A stretch of DNA of 64,000 nt from assembly GCF_014279875.1 (NCBI RefSeq), contig NZ_CP047952.1:620001-684000 (forward strand), read 5' to 3'. Numbering within the stretch: the first letter of the stretch is position 1; each line of letters begins with the position of its first letter. The notes beneath the pieces were generated by a model. That model did not search any database and was not told the origin of the DNA. It was given only the letters and a program-made list of their open reading frames with translations. Shown one piece after another: positions 27,981 to 37,621 of the stretch. The stretch comes from Synechococcus sp. MEDNS5. Its GTDB lineage: Bacteria; Cyanobacteriota; Cyanobacteriia; PCC-6307; Cyanobiaceae. The translations under genes and the position numbers were made by a program.

Positions 27981-29135
27981 TCAGGCTCGATGACGGGCTA
28001 AGGCCGCATCCACCGCCTGCTGCTGATCACGGCGGGTGATCCAGTGGTGATAGGTGCGCGTGTGAATCGCCACCGAGTGGCCCATCATCCTGGCGGCAAC
28101 GGTGTCCGGTAGGCCGATATGAATGGTGCGCACCGCCCAGGCATGACGCAGGTCGTAAGGGGTGATCGGCAGTGCATAACGGCGGAACTGCTCGCTCACC
28201 CGACGCCCCACCTGCTGCAGGGTGGTCCGACGGAGGTCGGTGCGGATCGCCGGCAGCGCTTTCGGGTTGTCGGCCAGCTCTTGAAGCCCGAAGCGCTCGA
28301 CCCACTCGGGGTGGAACGGCCAGCTCTGGTGCTCGCCTGTTTTTGTGGTGGGCAGGACCCGCAGCACCCGATCTCCGCCCTCGGCCAACGCGGAACAATC
28401 GCAGAAGAACACTTCATGGTTGCGAAGCCCGTAGGTGGCCATCAGGCCGTAGGCCAGGCGCCAGCTTGGATTCGGGATGGTGAGTGCGGCTTCGAGAATT
28501 TGGCGGTCTGTGGGTAGCTGGCGGAACCGGGCCCGGTGCAAGCCATAACCGCCTGCTTCTTCGCGCCAGTCATCAGGCAGCGGAATCTCCAGGAAACGGG
28601 CCAGGGCCGCAAGCGCTGTGGCGCATTGCTGGCGACTGCGGCTGCCGTCCTCATAGCTCATGAGAGTCTGCATCAGCAGATCGGCGCTGATGGTGTCGCC
28701 ATCGCACTGATTCGACAGACGGCGCAGGTAAGGAAGGTAGGCACCGCTCCAGGTTGTGCGACTGCCAGATGGAGAGCGGCGACGCCTGGGATCTGAGAAA
28801 AAGGCTTTTTCGAAACGCTTCAAGGCAGCGTTAACCGCGTGGGTCGGCTCGAGTGCGTTGGCACCGCTTCGGCGGGATGACCAGGCTGACCAGTCAAAGC
28901 ACCCCTGATCGATCTGCAGTCGAACCAGGGATGCGGCATTGAGGGCATGGTCGAGTCCAGCCGGGTCGGCCTTGACGCCAAGGCTGATGCGCTGAAGTTT
29001 TGTCTGGTCTGGATCCAAACGCAACGGCAGTACGCCGCGTAGGTTCAAACGGCAGCCGCGTTGCTCGATTCGCAGTTTCGATCCCTGCGCCGCCAATCGT
29101 GTATTAGCGGAAACCAGCGCCTTCTCGAACTCCAT
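27981..29135 (-). CDS. Tyrosine recombinase / integrase-family protein
   Basis: A 384-residue tyrosine-recombinase-like protein. In the C-terminal catalytic domain, box I Arg is in ATYGLRNHEV, box II in PYDLRHAWAVR (Arg present, the usual preceding His is Tyr), a His in MMGHSVAIH and the nucleophilic Tyr in TRTYHHW. The N-terminal half resembles a core-binding/SAM-like domain. No prophage, att-like repeats or cargo genes flank it, and it sits between hemH and a methyltransferase, so it looks like a resident gene. The start is chosen at 29135; an in-frame ATG at 29183 would leave only 23 bases to hemH. Confidence 0.83.
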   Translation of the reverse strand: MEFEKALVSANTRLAAQGSKLRIEQRGCRLNLRGVLPLRLDPDQTKLQRISLGVKADPAGLDHALNAASLVRLQIDQGCFDWSAWSSRRSGANALEPTHAVNAALKRFEKAFFSDPRRRRSPSGSRTTWSGAYLPYLRRLSNQCDGDTISADLLMQTLMSYEDGSRSRQQCATALAALARFLEIPLPDDWREEAGGYGLHRARFRQLPTDRQILEAALTIPNPSWRLAYGLMATYGLRNHEVFFCDCSALAEGGDRVLRVLPTTKTGEHQSWPFHPEWVERFGLQELADNPKALPAIRTDLRRTTLQQVGRRVSEQFRRYALPITPYDLRHAWAVRTIHIGLPDTVAARMMGHSVAIHTRTYHHWITRRDQQQAVDAALARHRA

Positions 29136-29206
29136 AAATGTGTCGTCGACGCCAAGGATCGCGTTAATGGTCGCTACGCTCAACCCCCTGAACCGGTGTG
29201 ATTGCT

Positions 29207-30382
29207 ATGTCCCGCGTCGGCGTCGTACTGCTGAATCTTGGTGGGCCCGAGCGCATACAGGACGTAGGCCCCTTCCTGTTCAACCTCTTCGCTGACCCGG
29301 AGATCATCCGGTTGCCCATCCCAGCGCTGCAGAAGCCCTTGGCCTGGTTGATCAGCACCCTGCGTAGCGGGAAGTCCCAGGAGGCCTACCGCTCCATCGG
29401 CGGAGGGTCACCGCTGCGGCGGATCACAGAGCAGCAGGCCAGAGAACTTCAGAGTTTGTTGCGTCAGCGCGGAATCGATGCCACCAGCTACGTGGCCATG
29501 CGCTACTGGCATCCCTTCACTGAGTCCGCCGTTGCCGATATCAAAGCTGATGGCATGGATGAGGTGGTGGTTCTTCCTCTTTATCCACATTTTTCCATCA
29601 GCACGAGTGGTTCCAGCTTTCGCGAGCTTCAGAGGCTGAGGCAGGGAGACGCGTCCTTCGAAAAGCTACCGATCCGATGCATCCGCAGTTGGTTTGATCA
29701 CCCGGGTTATGTGCGGGCGATGGCTGAGTTGATCGCCGAGGAAGTGCGTGAGAGCGATGACCCCACCAAGGCGCATGTGTTTTTTAGCGCCCATGGTGTT
29801 CCCAAGAGTTATGTGGAGGAAGCCGGAGATCCTTATCAGACGGAGATTGAATCCTGCACGGATTTGATCATGAAGGCGTTAGGCGAGCTGATGGGTCATG
29901 AGAATCCTTTCACCCTCGCCTATCAAAGCCGGGTTGGCCCGGTGGAATGGCTCAAGCCTTACACCGAGGAGGCGCTTGAGAAACTCGGCAAGGCCAAGAT
30001 CAACGACCTGGTTGTGGTGCCGATCAGTTTTGTCAGTGAGCACATCGAAACCCTGGAGGAGATCGATATTGAGTATCGAGAGTTGGCCACGGAAGCTGGC
30101 GTGGTGAATTTCCGGCGTGTCCGCGCCCTCGACACCTATCCGCCTTTCATCGAAGGGTTGGCTGATCTCGTCACGACCAGTTTGGAAGGTCCTGAAATCA
30201 GCCTTGATGCTGCGGCTGAGCTGCCTACGAAGGTCAAGCTTTATCCCCAGGAGAAGTGGGAATGGGGTTGGAACAACAGCTCTGAAGTTTGGAACGGTCG
30301 CCTGGCAATGCTTGGATTCTCCGCGTTCCTTTTCGAGCTGATCAGTGGCCATGGACCGCTGCATGCCCTCGGTCTTCTCTAA
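29207..30382 (+). CDS. hemH: Ferrochelatase with C-terminal chlorophyll-binding-like segment
   Basis: Inserts Fe2+ into protoporphyrin IX, the last step of heme synthesis. The 391-residue protein starts [15 protein letters not shown] at 29207 (an earlier ATG exists 9 bases upstream). The catalytic His is in [19 protein letters not shown], with a [18 protein letters not shown] block. The C-terminal ~35 residues form a membrane helix with E360, N363 and R365 of the ExxNxR motif of chlorophyll a/b-binding and Hli proteins. Such fusions are known in cyanobacterial and plastid type ferrochelatases, where the tail is thought to bind chlorophyll or regulate dimerisation. Confidence 0.95.
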   Translation: MSRVGVVLLNLGGPERIQDVGPFLFNLFADPEIIRLPIPALQKPLAWLISTLRSGKSQEAYRSIGGGSPLRRITEQQARELQSLLRQRGIDATSYVAMRYWHPFTESAVADIKADGMDEVVVLPLYPHFSISTSGSSFRELQRLRQGDASFEKLPIRCIRSWFDHPGYVRAMAELIAEEVRESDDPTKAHVFFSAHGVPKSYVEEAGDPYQTEIESCTDLIMKALGELMGHENPFTLAYQSRVGPVEWLKPYTEEALEKLGKAKINDLVVVPISFVSEHIETLEEIDIEYRELATEAGVVNFRRVRALDTYPPFIEGLADLVTTSLEGPEISLDAAAELPTKVKLYPQEKWEWGWNNSSEVWNGRLAMLGFSAFLFELISGHGPLHALGLL

Positions 30383-30465
30383 GGCTCGCCACAGAGCAGT
30401 TCCTACGTTGGGCAGGACGGGCGGTGGAACCTTAATCTTGAAGACCAGTATGTCGTGATGCCGCT

Positions 30466-32319
30466 GTGACGCTGACCTCCGCTCCCAAGGTCGAAACAGC
30501 GTCCGGGAAGGGAGATGGCTGCCGTCTGACCGGTGCCCATGCCCTGATGGATGCGTTGCGTCGCCATGGAGTCGACACGATCTTCGGCTATCCAGGCGGG
30601 GCCATCCTCCCCATCTATGACGCTCTTCATGTGGCGGAAAGCGAGGGGTGGCTGCGCCACGTGCTCGTTCGGCATGAGCAGGGTGGAACCCATGCCGCCG
30701 ATGCCTATGCGCGGGCAACCGGTCGCGTCGGCGTTTGTTTCGGTACCTCAGGACCTGGCGCAACCAACCTCGTCACCGGCATCGCCACGGCGCAGATGGA
30801 CTCCGTTCCGATGGTGGTGATCACCGGGCAGGTCCCCCGAACGGCGATCGGCACCGACGCCTTTCAGGAAACCGACATCTTCGGAATCACCCTGCCGATC
30901 GTGAAGCATTCCTGGGTGGTTCGCGACCCTGCGGATCTTGCTTCGGTGGTCGCCCAGGCCTTTTACATCGCTGCCTCCGGGCGTCCAGGTCCGGTGCTGA
31001 TCGATATCCCCAAGGATGTCGGACAGGAGGAGTTCGACTACGTGCCCGTGGAGCCGGGCACGGTGATTCCTGCTGGTTTCAGAGCCACTCCCCCTCCGGA
31101 TCTTGCCGCTGTTGCTGACGCACTTGCGCTGATCAAAACGGCCAACCGTCCCTTGTTGTACGTGGGTGGTGGGGCCGTCGCCGCCTCAGCCCACGACAGT
31201 CTGAGGGTGCTGGCTGAGCGCTATCAGCTCCCTGTGACCACAACACTCATGGGGAAGGGGGCCTTTGATGAGAATCACCCCCTAGCGCTGGGCATGCTCG
31301 GCATGCACGGCACCGCCTACGCCAATTTCGCCGTCACCGATTGTGACCTGCTGATCGCGGTGGGAGCGCGTTTCGATGACCGCGTGACCGGCAAACTCGA
31401 CACCTTCGCCCCCCGGGCACGGGTGATCCACTTTGAGATCGACCCTGCTGAAATCGGCAAGAACAGGCGAGCGGATGTGGCGGTTCTCGGGGACGTTGGG
31501 GCCAGCTTGGCCGCACTCGTTGAACTCAGCCTGCAACAGAGTCCTGAACCGCGCACTGCAGCCTGGCTCGAACGTATCAAGGACTGGAAACAGCGCTACC
31601 CCTTGACCATTCCCCCGGCTGAGGGATCGATCTACCCCCAAGAGGTGCTTCTGGCGGTCAGAGATCTGGCGTCCGATGCCATCGTTACAACCGATGTGGG
31701 GCAGCATCAGATGTGGGCTGCCCAGTACCTGCGTAACGGGCCTCGAGGCTGGATCAGTAGCGCCGGACTGGGAACGATGGGATTTGGCATGCCTGCGGCA
31801 CTGGGTGCCCAGGTGGCTTGTCCCGATCGGAGGGTCGTGTGCATCGCAGGCGATGCCAGTGTGCTGATGAACATTCAGGAACTTGGGACCCTCGCGCAGT
31901 ACGACCTGCCCGTGAAAGTGGTGATCGTGAATAATCACTGGCAGGGCATGGTCCGCCAGTGGCAGGAAAGTTTCTATGAGGAGCGGTATTCAGCCTCCGA
32001 CATGCTGAAAGGAATGCCGGATTTCGAGATGCTGGCGCGCTCCTTTGGCGTTGAGGGAATGAAGATTGTGGAGCGTGCCGAGCTCAAGTCGGGACTGGCG
32101 GCAGCCCTTGCCTCGCCTCACCCCACGCTTGTGGATGTGCATGTTCGACGTGGAGAAAATTGCTATCCGATGGTGCCTCCTGGTTGCAGCAATGCTCAGA
32201 TGGTGGGTCTTCCTTCGCACCCGGAACTGGCCATGGATCCCAAACGCAACTGCCCTGCCTGCGGTGCCGTCACCTCCAGTGATCACCGCTTTTGCCCTTC
32301 TTGTGGCAGCGCTCTGTGA
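30466..32319 (+). CDS. ilvB: Acetolactate synthase large subunit with C-terminal zinc ribbon
   Basis: Thiamine-diphosphate enzyme that makes acetolactate/acetohydroxybutyrate for Val, Leu and Ile. The 617-residue protein (GTG start) has the catalytic Glu region FGYPGGAILPIYDAL, RHEQGGTHAADGYA-type block, GTSGPGATNLVTGIATA and the ThDP motif GDASVLMNIQELGTLAQYDLPV...NN. The final ~25 residues add a CxxC-x10-CxxC element (Cys596, 599, 610, 613) that looks like a zinc ribbon. The next gene starts in its stop codon (TGATG). Confidence 0.94.
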   Translation: MTLTSAPKVETASGKGDGCRLTGAHALMDALRRHGVDTIFGYPGGAILPIYDALHVAESEGWLRHVLVRHEQGGTHAADAYARATGRVGVCFGTSGPGATNLVTGIATAQMDSVPMVVITGQVPRTAIGTDAFQETDIFGITLPIVKHSWVVRDPADLASVVAQAFYIAASGRPGPVLIDIPKDVGQEEFDYVPVEPGTVIPAGFRATPPPDLAAVADALALIKTANRPLLYVGGGAVAASAHDSLRVLAERYQLPVTTTLMGKGAFDENHPLALGMLGMHGTAYANFAVTDCDLLIAVGARFDDRVTGKLDTFAPRARVIHFEIDPAEIGKNRRADVAVLGDVGASLAALVELSLQQSPEPRTAAWLERIKDWKQRYPLTIPPAEGSIYPQEVLLAVRDLASDAIVTTDVGQHQMWAAQYLRNGPRGWISSAGLGTMGFGMPAALGAQVACPDRRVVCIAGDASVLMNIQELGTLAQYDLPVKVVIVNNHWQGMVRQWQESFYEERYSASDMLKGMPDFEMLARSFGVEGMKIVERAELKSGLAAALASPHPTLVDVHVRRGENCYPMVPPGCSNAQMVGLPSHPELAMDPKRNCPACGAVTSSDHRFCPSCGSAL

Positions 32320-32675
32320 TGGCGCGTCAAGTTCTGGGGGTTGCACTGGCGCTGATGCTGCTTGTGGTTCAACCCTTGCTCACCCAGGCTGCTGAAGTCC
32401 TTCAGGTCCGAGAAGCCACGCTTCTTCAGGTCGGTGATCGCAACCGCAACTACAGCGTTCGTCTGGCCTGTATTGAAGTGTCGCCGGAGGACCAGCAACA
32501 GGCCGTCGATTGGTTACGCCAGACCCTTCCCCGTCGCCGTCGCGTCAATCTCCGTCCGGAGGGAAGCTCCGATGGTCTCCTCCTTGCGCGTGTGACGCCG
32601 ATCGGTGCCGAACAGGATCTGGGCGCTGCTCTGGTGAATGAGGGCCTGGCCCATACAACCTGTCCCCCCGCTTGA
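32319..32675 (+). CDS. Secreted nuclease-like (SNase-fold) small protein
   Basis: A 118-residue protein with an N-terminal signal peptide (hydrophobic LGVALALMLLVVQPLLTQAA, cleavage near AQA/AE). The mature part resembles a thermonuclease-type OB fold (VRLACIEVSPEDQQQAVDWLRQ ... GLLLARVTPIGAEQDLGAALVNEGLAH), although the catalytic Asp/Arg/Glu set is not obviously complete. Start at the A of the ilvB stop (TGATG) implies coupling. Function as a nuclease is uncertain. Confidence 0.7.
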   Translation: MARQVLGVALALMLLVVQPLLTQAAEVLQVREATLLQVGDRNRNYSVRLACIEVSPEDQQQAVDWLRQTLPRRRRVNLRPEGSSDGLLLARVTPIGAEQDLGAALVNEGLAHTTCPPA

Positions 32676-32676
32676 G

Positions 32677-32904
32677 ATGGCGCAAAACCGAATTGCCTCC
32701 GGCATCGTGATGGTCCCTTGCTTTCTGCTCGGATCAGCATTTTTGAGTACGGCGATCTGGGGTGATGCCGCCTCCGGCAATCGACCGCTCGCGGTGGGTA
32801 TGGGAGCTCTGCTGGTTCTGGCAGGTGGTCTCGCTCTGCTGATTCAGGGGGATCGTCCAGACACGCAGCAGGATCCTGTGACAAAACCCGACGACCCAGT
32901 CTGA
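32677..32904 (+). CDS. Small membrane protein
   Basis: A 75-residue protein with two hydrophobic stretches (GIVMVPCFLLGSAFLSTAIW and PLAVGMGALLVLAGGLALLIQG) and a short acidic tail. The ATG at 32677 lies 1 base after the stop of the nuclease-like gene, so it belongs to the ilvB transcription unit. No family recognised. Confidence 0.65.
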   Translation: MAQNRIASGIVMVPCFLLGSAFLSTAIWGDAASGNRPLAVGMGALLVLAGGLALLIQGDRPDTQQDPVTKPDDPV

Positions 32905-32938
32905 AATCTCTAACTTCAGAACCTGGGGGCGTCTGGCC

Positions 32939-34195
32939 ATGACCCATTCTTCTGAAGCACCTTCAAAGGTCCCTGCATCGGATCAACCTCTTGCGATGTC
33001 TCGCCTTAAGGAGGGTCTTGCTGGTCAGTTTCGTGTTGCCCGCTCCCTGCAATCCGGCTTTGTTCTGCTGGCCACGCTGATCGGTTGCCAGGCCCTGTCT
33101 GCCAGTGCCTCGCCGCGATCCACCGTGGTTGCCATTGCCCACGGTGATGGGGCCGGCATGAGTGCTGAATTCATGGGCGGCTTTGCTCTTGGTCTGGATC
33201 AAGTCAGAGCTTGTGGCGTGGATCCTGCCTCTGTGGACTGGTTGTCCATTGCTCCAGGAGATGATCCATCGGCTCTTCTTGGCCAACAGGTGTCTGTTTT
33301 GGTGGCCCCTTTTTCCGCTGACCTGGCCATCTATTCCCAGCTCGCCAGCCAGCGCAAACTTGGAGTTCTCCTCCCATATCAGCGTGGAGAATCCCTCGAG
33401 AGCCTCGCTGAACTCGATCCTGAAGGACGTCTCCATCCGGTTGTTCCGCCTTATCAGCAGGATCTGAATCAACTGGTCGATGACCTTCTCGACCAGGGCA
33501 TTCGACGGGTGATGCTGGTGGCCGATCCAACGGATCGGAGTGCCGATCAAGCGGAGCGATTTGTGTCCGCCTTCCAGGGAGAAGGCGGAATCGTGGACTC
33601 GTACGAACCATCCCTGGTACAGACGGTGAACCCAGGCGATGCGGCTGCACTGGAACGATTGGTCAACGATGTGGCCTGGAAGGGACCTCAGGCCATCGTT
33701 TTGGCCGCAGCCCATAACAGTGCCTTGGCCGAGCAACTTGATCAGGCCCAGTCCTCAGGCCGTTTCGGACAACGACCCGAGGCCCTGCTTCGGGTCTGGT
33801 TGCTGCCCCATCACCGCGTTCAGGATCTCTCCGAACGGTCTTGGCCGCAGTTGATTCTCGATCAGCCAGCCCATGGCCCCGGTTGGGCTGACTTTGCTTC
33901 CATCTATCGCCGTTCACGTGGAGAGCAGCCCACGCTGCTGGCGGGGTCTGGATTTGATACGGCTCGGTTGATGGCCCTGTCTTCTCTGACACCCCCACCG
34001 GTCTCGACGGAGGGAACGAGGGATCCACTGGGTTGGCTGGACCCCGATCAGGAGCCGAAACCCCTTTGCGAAGCCATTGAGGATCGTCTAAGCGGAAAAC
34101 CTGTGCGTCTGATCGGTGCCGCGAGCGATCTGATGCAGCGTCCCGGCCAACCACCTTCTGGGCAGGCCACCACCCGTCGGATCCCCGGTCGGTAG
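32939..34195 (+). CDS. Periplasmic-binding-protein-like lipoprotein (type I fold)
   Basis: A 418-residue secreted protein. An N-terminal cytosolic stretch of about 38 residues is followed by a hydrophobic segment with a lipobox-like LIGCQ. The rest resembles type I periplasmic binding proteins (like LppC/branched-chain amino acid receptors): GAGMSAEFMGGFALGLDQVRA, VLVAPFSADLAIYSQLAS, RRVMLVADPTD and a domain swap of alternating halves. No transporter genes adjoin, so a sensing or cell-wall role is possible. Confidence 0.72.
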   Translation: MTHSSEAPSKVPASDQPLAMSRLKEGLAGQFRVARSLQSGFVLLATLIGCQALSASASPRSTVVAIAHGDGAGMSAEFMGGFALGLDQVRACGVDPASVDWLSIAPGDDPSALLGQQVSVLVAPFSADLAIYSQLASQRKLGVLLPYQRGESLESLAELDPEGRLHPVVPPYQQDLNQLVDDLLDQGIRRVMLVADPTDRSADQAERFVSAFQGEGGIVDSYEPSLVQTVNPGDAAALERLVNDVAWKGPQAIVLAAAHNSALAEQLDQAQSSGRFGQRPEALLRVWLLPHHRVQDLSERSWPQLILDQPAHGPGWADFASIYRRSRGEQPTLLAGSGFDTARLMALSSLTPPPVSTEGTRDPLGWLDPDQEPKPLCEAIEDRLSGKPVRLIGAASDLMQRPGQPPSGQATTRRIPGR

Positions 34196-34229
34196 GTTTT
34201 CAAGAGGGACGACCCGGGAGAGCGGACTT

Positions 34230-35897
34230 GTGCTGAGGCTGAGCGAGCTTCGTCTGGAGCTTGATCACACGGAGGAGGATCTGGAACGGGCCGTTCTTCG
34301 CTGCCTGAAAATTCCACGGGATCGCCTGCTCGAGCGCCATCTGGTGAAACGCAGCATCGATGCTCGGCGTCGCGATCGGATTCGCCTGATCTACAGCGTG
34401 GACGTGCAGGTGCGTGGAGAGGATGCTCTCCTGCGTCGGTGTGCTCAGGATCGCCGGGTCCGTCGCAGCCCCGATGAGCGCTATCACTACGTCACGCAGG
34501 CTCCACCTTCCCCTGAAACGGGTGGGCAGCATCGCCCTGTTGTGATCGGAGCTGGCCCATGCGGCTATTTCGCGGCCCTTCTGCTGGCTCAGATGGGCTT
34601 TCGGCCTCTGCTGCTGGAGCGGGGGCAGCCAGTGAAGCAGCGCAGTGCCGATACATTCGGCTTCTGGCGAAGAACCTCGGCGTTTCAGCCGGAATCCAAT
34701 GCGCAGTTCGGAGAAGGGGGGGCAGGAACCTTCTCCGATGGAAAGCTCTACAGCCAGGTGAGTGATCCTGCCCACTACGGCAGGAAGGTGCTGGAGGAAC
34801 TTGTCGCCTGTGGTGCCAACCGAGAGATCCTCACGCTGCACCGTCCCCATGTCGGTACTTTCAAGCTCGCCACAGTGGTGAGGGGATTGCGAGCACGGAT
34901 TGAAGCGCTGGGCGGTGAAGTGCGCTTCGGAAGCAGGGTTGATGCACTGGAGATCGAACCAGGATCGTCCTCGGCAAAGAAACCATTGCAGCTCTCCGGT
35001 GTGAGGCTGTCCGATGGCACGCATCTGGCTTGCGACCAGTTGGTACTGGCGCCAGGACATTCGGCCAGAGACACCTTCGAGATGCTCGAACGGGTCGGTG
35101 TTGCATTGGAACGCAAACCCTTTGCCATCGGCGTTCGCATCGAACACCCGCAGGCGCTGATCGATCGTGCTCGCTGGGGTGACTGCGCCGGTCATCCGCT
35201 GCTCGGTGCCGCCGAGTACAAGCTGGTGCATCACGCCGGCAATGGCCGTTGCGTCTACAGCTTCTGCATGTGCCCCGGCGGATTTGTGGTGGGAGCAACC
35301 TCTGAGCCAGGCCGTGTTGTGACGAACGGCATGAGCCAACACTCCCGCAATGAGCGCAACGCCAACAGTGGACTCGTCATCCCGGTCTCGGAGGATGACC
35401 TGGAGCCCCATGAACGTTTCCAGGGGGATCCTCTGGCAGGCATGGCGTTTCAACGCGTGCTTGAAGGCCGGGCCTTCGAGCTGGGAGGAGGCGATTACAG
35501 CGCCCCCATCCAGCGTTTGGAGGACCTGCTCGAGGGTCGTGCATCAACGAGAGTGGGCTCTGTGGCACCGTCGTATCAGCCAGGTGTGCGTCCTGCCGAC
35601 CTCGCTGACCTGCTGCCAGCTTCGATGATTGCTGCGCTTAGGGAGGCCCTGCGGGTTTTTGCGAAGCAACTCTCCGGCTACGACCACCCCGATGCCGTGC
35701 TCACGGCCATCGAAACGCGCACATCGTCTCCACTGCGCATCCCGCGCGATCAAGCGTTGGAGTCGATCAACGTTCAGGGTTTGACTCCCGCCGGTGAAGG
35801 GGCAGGGTTCGCAGGGGGGATCCTGTCGGCTGCCATTGACGGAATCCGGGCGGCTGAAGCTGTGGCCTTGCGCCTCTTGGAGCAACCCTCGGACTGA
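34230..35897 (+). CDS. FAD-dependent dehydrogenase (COG2509-like)
   Basis: A 555-residue flavoprotein with a GTG start. An N-terminal ~85-residue domain (LSELRLELDHTEEDLERAVLRCL ... IDARRRD) precedes the FAD motif PVVIGAGPCGYFAALLLAQMG. Further blocks are FGEGGAGTFSDGKLYS, LVLAPGHSARDTFEML, FCMCPGGFVV and a C-terminal GEGAGFAGGILSAAIDGI that closes the FAD site. The reaction of this family is not known to me. Confidence 0.85.
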   Translation: MLRLSELRLELDHTEEDLERAVLRCLKIPRDRLLERHLVKRSIDARRRDRIRLIYSVDVQVRGEDALLRRCAQDRRVRRSPDERYHYVTQAPPSPETGGQHRPVVIGAGPCGYFAALLLAQMGFRPLLLERGQPVKQRSADTFGFWRRTSAFQPESNAQFGEGGAGTFSDGKLYSQVSDPAHYGRKVLEELVACGANREILTLHRPHVGTFKLATVVRGLRARIEALGGEVRFGSRVDALEIEPGSSSAKKPLQLSGVRLSDGTHLACDQLVLAPGHSARDTFEMLERVGVALERKPFAIGVRIEHPQALIDRARWGDCAGHPLLGAAEYKLVHHAGNGRCVYSFCMCPGGFVVGATSEPGRVVTNGMSQHSRNERNANSGLVIPVSEDDLEPHERFQGDPLAGMAFQRVLEGRAFELGGGDYSAPIQRLEDLLEGRASTRVGSVAPSYQPGVRPADLADLLPASMIAALREALRVFAKQLSGYDHPDAVLTAIETRTSSPLRIPRDQALESINVQGLTPAGEGAGFAGGILSAAIDGIRAAEAVALRLLEQPSD

Positions 35898-35909
35898 TTG
35901 TGGCCGGGC

Positions 35910-36704
35910 TCAGGCCGCGGCCTGAGCGACGATGCCACTCCACTGAACCGCCTTCACCTGATCCCGGCGCCAGGAATGAAACAGGTCGGCTTCGCCGACT
36001 GTGCAGAGAGGGCACAAGCTGATCCTGTCAGCTTGCAGGCCCCAGTTCACCAGCTGGGAGAAGGCGGCCCTGCGGATGTCGAGGCGACAGCGACCGTCCT
36101 CGGGATCCTCACGAATGATTCCGTTCTGTTCCAGCTCCTGGAAGGATGCCTGCTGACCCCCTAACGATGCTCCAACCTTCTCAGCCACAGCCTCCTCAAC
36201 CTGATAAAGCGCTCCGCTCACGGCAGGACCCATCGCAACCAGGAGGCGGTTCCTACGGGCACCCAGGGCTTCCAGTTGAGAGACCGCTTCTGGAAGAATC
36301 CGGCTGGCCACCCCTCGCCATCCGGCGTGACATGCCGAGGCGTGACCGCTGTCCGGATCGGCAATCAGTACAGGCGTGCAGTCAGCACCGCAGACCCAGA
36401 GACTTTGCCCGCCTTGATCGCTCACCAGCCCATCGGCCTCAGGCCAGGGGGATTCAGTTGCTTTGGAGGCTGGCAGAACGACGTTGCCATGCACTTGCTG
36501 AGGACGGTGCACACTGGCGCCCGCCGAGAGGTAACCGGCGAGCTCGTCAGGTCCCCGGCCCTGCCAGCGACGGGTAAAAAAACCATGTTCAAACCCTGCT
36601 GCGTGCAGGAGGTCAGAGGTGAGGTAGTACCCCCCATAACAGCCGACCCACGTCCACTGCTCGAGGGCATTGAAGCAGCGGTCGTTGGTTTGGATTGGAT
36701 CCAC
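35910..36704 (-). CDS. YfiH/PgeF-type laccase-domain protein (purine nucleoside phosphorylase/peptidoglycan-editing family)
   Basis: A 264-residue protein of the DUF152 family, members of which are variously described as multicopper polyphenol oxidases, purine nucleoside phosphorylases/adenosine deaminases or peptidoglycan-editing factors. The metal ligands are visible as the His in PQQVHGNVV, the Cys in CGADCTPVLIAD and the His in HAGWRGVASR. It starts 2 bases after the stop of the Tab2 gene and lies in the same unit. Confidence 0.87.
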   Translation of the reverse strand: MDPIQTNDRCFNALEQWTWVGCYGGYYLTSDLLHAAGFEHGFFTRRWQGRGPDELAGYLSAGASVHRPQQVHGNVVLPASKATESPWPEADGLVSDQGGQSLWVCGADCTPVLIADPDSGHASACHAGWRGVASRILPEAVSQLEALGARRNRLLVAMGPAVSGALYQVEEAVAEKVGASLGGQQASFQELEQNGIIREDPEDGRCRLDIRRAAFSQLVNWGLQADRISLCPLCTVGEADLFHSWRRDQVKAVQWSGIVAQAAA

Positions 36705-36706
36705 GT

Positions 36707-37621
36707 TCAGCCCTCGGGTTGATCCCTGAGCATCCAGAACCCGTCAAACCGCTGGCTGTCGGGCGTGGTCTGCACGGAGATGAACTGAAGGCCGCGGGAC
36801 CTGCTGATGGAGTCCATCAGGGCGTCACGGCACTGATCGGCCTCCGCCTGGCCTAGATCGCTGACTAGCCAACTGTCATCCTGCCCGGCGTCAAGGATCA
36901 GTTGCTGGGCATTCACTCGCAGCCGGACGGGCTCCAAGCCTCCCAGCCAGCCAGCCAGAGCAAGGGCGCGGGTTTGGCTGAAGAGGCGAAGGCCTGGGAC
37001 CGGCAGCTCAGGATCCATCGCCTCTGGAATCGGTAGGAGACCGTTGAATCCCATGGGCCACTCGCCGGCTTCACGAAGACTTCCCAGCGGCAGGGCTGCC
37101 CAACCCCAGGCGTCTCCCCGGACGGCCTCAGGCAAGGGCAATGGAGGGGTGGCAATCGGTACGGGAGGTGGAGCGAGCGGGCCAGCCATGAATCCCTCAT
37201 CGAATGGATAGAGATCGCGTTCCCGTTCCTCCAACCAGTCGAGCAATGCATAAGTTCTTCGGCTTGGAATCATTTCCAGGCCGAGCTCGCTGGCAGCGCG
37301 CTGCACCATCGTGCGCATCGCGCTGCGCCACGTGCGCAATCGTCTTGGCGGCATCCACCCTTGTTCGTTGGCGGTGTCCAAGGCTTCGCGAAGAGCTGAA
37401 GCCAACCATGTGGAGTTCACATCACCAGCAGGACAGCGTTTTTCAAAGCGAAAACAGTCCGGAGCTGACGGGGTGGGAGTGCTGGTGACCAGCAGTTCCC
37501 ATCGCTTTTTGCCATCAGCTTCAAGAATGGGTCTCGAATAGAAGTCCAGTTCCCAGTCAGCCTGTTTCGGCGCCGAGGATCGTTCTCCGTTGTTCCCGGC
37601 TGTCTGTGGAGCGGTGATCAT
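36707..37621 (-). CDS. Tab2/Atab2-family RNA-binding protein
   Basis: A 304-residue protein of the Tab2 family. In algae and plants Tab2/ATAB2 promotes translation of photosystem I mRNA (psaB) and PSI/PSII assembly; a similar role in cyanobacteria is inference. Features: WELDFYSRPILEADGKKRWELLV near the N-terminus, WMPPRRLRTWRSAM, RTYALLDWLEERERDLYP. Its ATG overlaps the stop of the S1-domain gene upstream (ATGA), so the two are coupled. Confidence 0.85.
   Translation of the reverse strand: MITAPQTAGNNGERSSAPKQADWELDFYSRPILEADGKKRWELLVTSTPTPSAPDCFRFEKRCPAGDVNSTWLASALREALDTANEQGWMPPRRLRTWRSAMRTMVQRAASELGLEMIPSRRTYALLDWLEERERDLYPFDEGFMAGPLAPPPVPIATPPLPLPEAVRGDAWGWAALPLGSLREAGEWPMGFNGLLPIPEAMDPELPVPGLRLFSQTRALALAGWLGGLEPVRLRVNAQQLILDAGQDDSWLVSDLGQAEADQCRDALMDSISRSRGLQFISVQTTPDSQRFDGFWMLRDQPEG

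Noticed and set aside
27981-29183. Prophage or integrative island around the tyrosine recombinase
   Set aside because: Neighbours on both sides are ordinary metabolic genes with normal gene density, and no att-like repeats or tRNA were seen.
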